Shown in pieces: positions 60,878 through 64,000 of a stretch of 64,000 bases of DNA (its first letter is position 1; every line of letters begins with the position of its first letter). The notes under the pieces are model-generated. The model was not told the origin of the DNA. It was given only the letters and a program-made list of their open reading frames with translations, and did no database searches. The position numbers and the translations under genes are program-made. The stretch covers positions 17,453,395 through 17,517,394 of the forward strand of contig OY727100.1 of the NCBI GenBank assembly GCA_963402885.1, written 5' to 3'. Origin of the DNA: Antedon bifida. Its lineage: Eukaryota; Echinodermata; Crinoidea; Comatulida; Antedonidae.

Positions 60878-63800
60878 GTATAAACCAGGTTCAGAAACTT
60901 AAACCTAAAATTATTTCAGCTTTGCTCAAGGAAGCATTGCCACGTGATTGGTTAACCCAACCAGATGTCATATGGTGTCCTGGCAAGAATGGTCATCCGC
61001 CACTGAGCTGGCTTGAACTAATCTGGAATTTCATACAGAGAAACGTTTGTAATGATGCAGAGTGTAACATCCAAGAATTTGAAGGTATTACACTGGTTCC
61101 CACCAACTTCAGAAAAGACCGTGATAACATCAGATTAGTTCGATTCCAACAGAATTCTCACATTGTTGTCACCAGTAGCAGCAACAAATCAAGTATCGAA
61201 GATATAATACCACAACTGCATCTAATTCCTGTTAACTTTGATAATGCAGAATTTGTGACTCTTCCTCCTTCTAAATGGAGAAAGTACTTCCACTATGCAC
61301 AACCCAGAGACATCTTGCGAATTTATGCGGAAGCCAAAACTAGTGAAACATTTAAGGAGGATGTTGATAAACTACCTGTGAATAATGTAGAGTTGTTGAG
61401 GGCATTTTTGAAAGATATTCCAAATGATATGACACCTGAAGAAAAGAATATTATAGTAAAACTTGCTGTCTTTGATAAGGCAACAGGTGTCTTGGGAAGA
61501 ACCAATAGATTCCAGGCAGCCATGGAAAACGGCAAGGAGCTAAGGACAGCAAGTAAAGATACTCTTCCAGTCGACTTTCAAACAAGTGAGGACATTCTTG
61601 ATGTATCAGGTGAAGATTCCAGAATTTTGGCCTCTAAATTAAGCCTTAAACAATGTCCAAGAGAAGATGTGCTGTGTCAAATGATTCAATGTACAGAAAA
61701 CAAGAAGTTGACAGAATTAATCATTTGGATAATGGACAGGTGGGACGAAGTCAATAAGACGTACAGGTCGAAAATAATAAAAACAATACAAGACAAACCA
61801 TTTATCCCTTTACAAAACGGGAATCTTCAGAAGGCATCTGAATGTTTTGATCCGTCCGATCACCTTTTAAGCAAGCTGTTTAGAGGAGAAGAGGATTTAT
61901 TTCCTGCTGCACCATTTGACTGTAATTATCGAGATATCCTACTACAGCTTGGATTAAAAACACATAAGCAAGTAAAACCTTTGGAAATTAAAAGAAGTGT
62001 AGAACTCCTAATGTTACATCCTGACGAAGGCAAAGCACATGCTGTATGTGAACTGTTAGAATGTTCTCACCAAATTCTGGATGATATGAATCTGCTTACA
62101 TACCTTGAAAACCATCAATGGGTTCCTGTGGTAAAGATTGTAGATCAACAGATATACCCAGTAGAATTTCCTTGGTTCCAGTCAAATCACACTCTAGTTT
62201 CACCAAAAGATGTAACATCTGTCTCACACGCACCTTTAGTTGGCTCAACACTGGCTCTTGTCTCAAATGAGTACAGCCAATTATCTAAAAGATTCAAGTG
62301 GGATTTAAAACCTCCATTAAAGTCGATTTACACACATCTACAGAACATAGTAAGCTTTGTAACTGATCAGCATCAAACTAGGAACACAGATCTCATAGAT
62401 ACCATTGAAAGAATACTACCCGATATATACCACGTTATGCAAAGTAACATAAATGAGTTTAAATCATTTAGAGAGCACGAGGACAAACTTGTTTGGACGG
62501 GGCAAAGTTTTGTTGCACCGAGACAAATTTTAATTAAAAAAACTAGGCGTACCTTAGAACCATACCTATATACTCTTTCTCCAAAATTAAATGCGTACAC
62601 ACACTTATTTAGTGAGTTTGGAGCAAGTACACAATTTGATGGTGAGACCGAACCAATGCTTAGATTGTTGGAGGAAATTGTTCAATTCCATGAAAAAGCT
62701 GATGGTAACGTGAAAGAAGAGCGCATTAACGATGATAGAGATCTGGTAATACATATCATTGAATCTATTATAAACTTGACACAATTTTCCGATGAACAAC
62801 TGCCCGACGAGGTTAGAGATCGAATTTTGCTTCCTGTGGCCACTGAAAATTCAACTTGCCTGAGGTTTGCTACGTGTGATGACGTATGCTTCCCAAATGA
62901 GGAATGGTCAAACGATGAAGATTTTGAAGATATAAAATTGGTGCATGAAAGTGTTCCCCGTAAGATTTACCAACGTCTTGGTGTAGCCTCACTGGCTCAA
63001 AAGTTTAGCGGTGCCATGTCACTAGAAGGATTTTATCAAGCTGGTCAAAAAGAGGATCTTACTCAAAGATTAAAGAACATTCTTGACAGTGGATACATTG
63101 AAGATTCCATTGCCAAAGAGATGATTCAAAACGCTGATGATGCAGGTGCCACTGAGGTTAAATTTATGATCGATATGCGCACAAATAGTGAGTTGAAATC
63201 AAAGCTGTTAGATAAAGGTATGAAGGCATGGAATGGTCCTGCATTATGGGTTTATAACGACGCAACGTTTAGTGATGCAGATTTTGAGAATATCACCAAA
63301 ATTGGTGGGAGAACAAAAAAAGACAACCAGGTTCAGATCGGCACATTTGGTTTAGGTTTCAATTCTGTTTACCATATAACAGACGTTCCTAGTTTCTTGT
63401 CTCGTGGTATGATTGGGTTTCTTGACCCTCACACAGAATTCTTGGATAATCAACTCAGAGATAAGAGCAACCCAGGAATTAGGATCGATCTAAATCGAAG
63501 TAAATCTACGTTACGAAGATTCAAGGATCAATTTCAACCATATCAGGACATATTTGAATGTGACATTCTCCAAAATAGTAAAGTTAACTTCAATGGAACA
63601 TTGTTCCGTTTGCCATTAAGACAGCGCGCCATGGGAATTGAAAGTCAGATAAGTGATAAATACTTTGAAGAAGATGACACTGTTCAGTTAATGAAAAATG
63701 TAAGCGAAACGTCTGAGAAACTACTTCTGTTTACGCAACATGTAACGAAGGTATCCGTTTATTATTTACGACCTCTTCAAAACCCAACGCATGCTGTAAA

Positions 63801-64000
63801 ACTGTTCTCTGTCGAAAAGTATCCAAAACAATACCTGAAAAAGATAAACACTTCACTGGATGATCAAGATGAAGAAAAGAAATTTGAAATTCAAAACAGC
63901 ATATTACGTGAAGCTTCTCAGTATCTGTCACAAAAAGAGTATATAGGTGACTATCCATCTGCATTAACAATGGTGAGTGTTGAACATTGTTTAACACCAG
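60878..64000 (+). CDS. sacs-like: Copy 3 exon 5, partial
   Basis: GINQVQKLKPKIISALLKEA onward, in register with copy 2 to the window edge. Includes the start of repeat 2 and its glycine loop GTFGLGFNSVYHIT. If the upstream frameshift is real, this is not translated from the normal start. Confidence 0.8.

Larger units (their letters stand above)
56781..64000 (+). pseudogene. sacs-like: Sacsin-like copy 3, 5' part, frameshifted in exon 4 (continues beyond window)
   Basis: Exons: 56781-56799 (MSDEEG), 57629-57714, 58000-58270, 59006-60546 and 60878 to beyond 64000. Splice sites and phases equal those of copies 1 and 2. Exon 4 has 11 extra bases near 59357-59375 (77 nt between two conserved anchors, against 66 in copy 2), within a local AGACTGAAGACTGAAAGACT slippage-type repeat. 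The frame then stops at TGA 59365-59367 after 245 residues. Downstream the original frame is open to the end of exon 4, and exon 5 shows no indel against copy 2: antisense open frames keep a constant 19128-bp offset. The near-intact remainder suggests a recent lesion, a polymorphic allele or an assembly error. A restart inside exon 4 would lack the repeat-1 ATP site. The second ATPase motif (KEMIQNADDAGA, about 63114-63150) is intact. Confidence 0.75.

Noticed and set aside
1..64000. Bacterial-type systems (operons, CRISPR arrays, attachment sites)
   Set aside because: Spliced genes, AT-rich introns and eukaryotic transposons throughout; no regularly spaced repeats with unique spacers. The minisatellite has no spacers.

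Overview
The window is animal nuclear DNA. Genes are split by GT-AG introns, the sequence is AT-rich, and the intergenic space and introns are full of transposon debris (LINE fragments, MITEs, foldback elements, a tRNA-derived SINE). The main content is a head-to-tail array of three sacsin-like genes on the + strand. Expanded families of intron-containing sacsin-like genes are known from marine invertebrates, and the palindrome TAGGCCTA is scattered very densely through non-coding DNA. I favour a marine invertebrate, possibly an echinoderm, but this placement is an inference with low certainty.

Layout. (1) About 1-12.8 kb, minus strand: the 5' part of a gene for a secreted or membrane-anchored cysteine-rich protein with GCC2/GCC3 (ephrin-receptor-like) repeats. 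Five exons are visible (signal-peptide exon at 12711-12783, last visible exon at 98-420) and the gene runs off the left edge. Its 9.8-kb second intron holds a 3.5-kb element with perfect 32-bp terminal inverted repeats, a ~110-bp-period minisatellite and a long hairpin. (2) About 12.8-14.1 kb: divergent intergenic spacer. (3) 14.1-33.2 kb: sacsin-like copy 1, 4347 residues, five coding exons plus an upstream non-coding exon. (4) 33.2-36.0 kb spacer, then copy 2 (38223-53010, 4382 residues). (5) 53.0-55.0 kb spacer, then copy 3 (from 56781 past the right edge), which has an 11-bp insertion in exon 4 that breaks the frame after 245 residues.

The two complete proteins have three sacsin repeats, each opening with a GHKL/Hsp90-type ATP-binding motif (E-x3-N-x2-D), then a conserved pre-J region, a J domain with an intact HPD, and a C-terminal HEPN domain. 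They lack the N-terminal ubiquitin-like domain of vertebrate sacsin. This is the architecture of a giant co-chaperone that couples Hsp90-like modules to Hsp70.

The most interesting signals are these. All three units have a homologous promoter block containing a kappaB-like site (GGGAATTTCC or its variants) 35-60 bp upstream of a TCACGTG E-box, ahead of a conserved non-coding first exon. This suggests stress- or immune-type control of a tandem chaperone family. A ~5-kb tract covering the end of exon 4, intron 4 and the first part of exon 5 is nearly identical between copies while the flanking sequence is diverged, which suggests gene conversion. A LINE in copy 1 ends only 28 bp before a splice acceptor. 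A TTAA-flanked MITE has its empty-site paralogue 2 kb away in the same intron.
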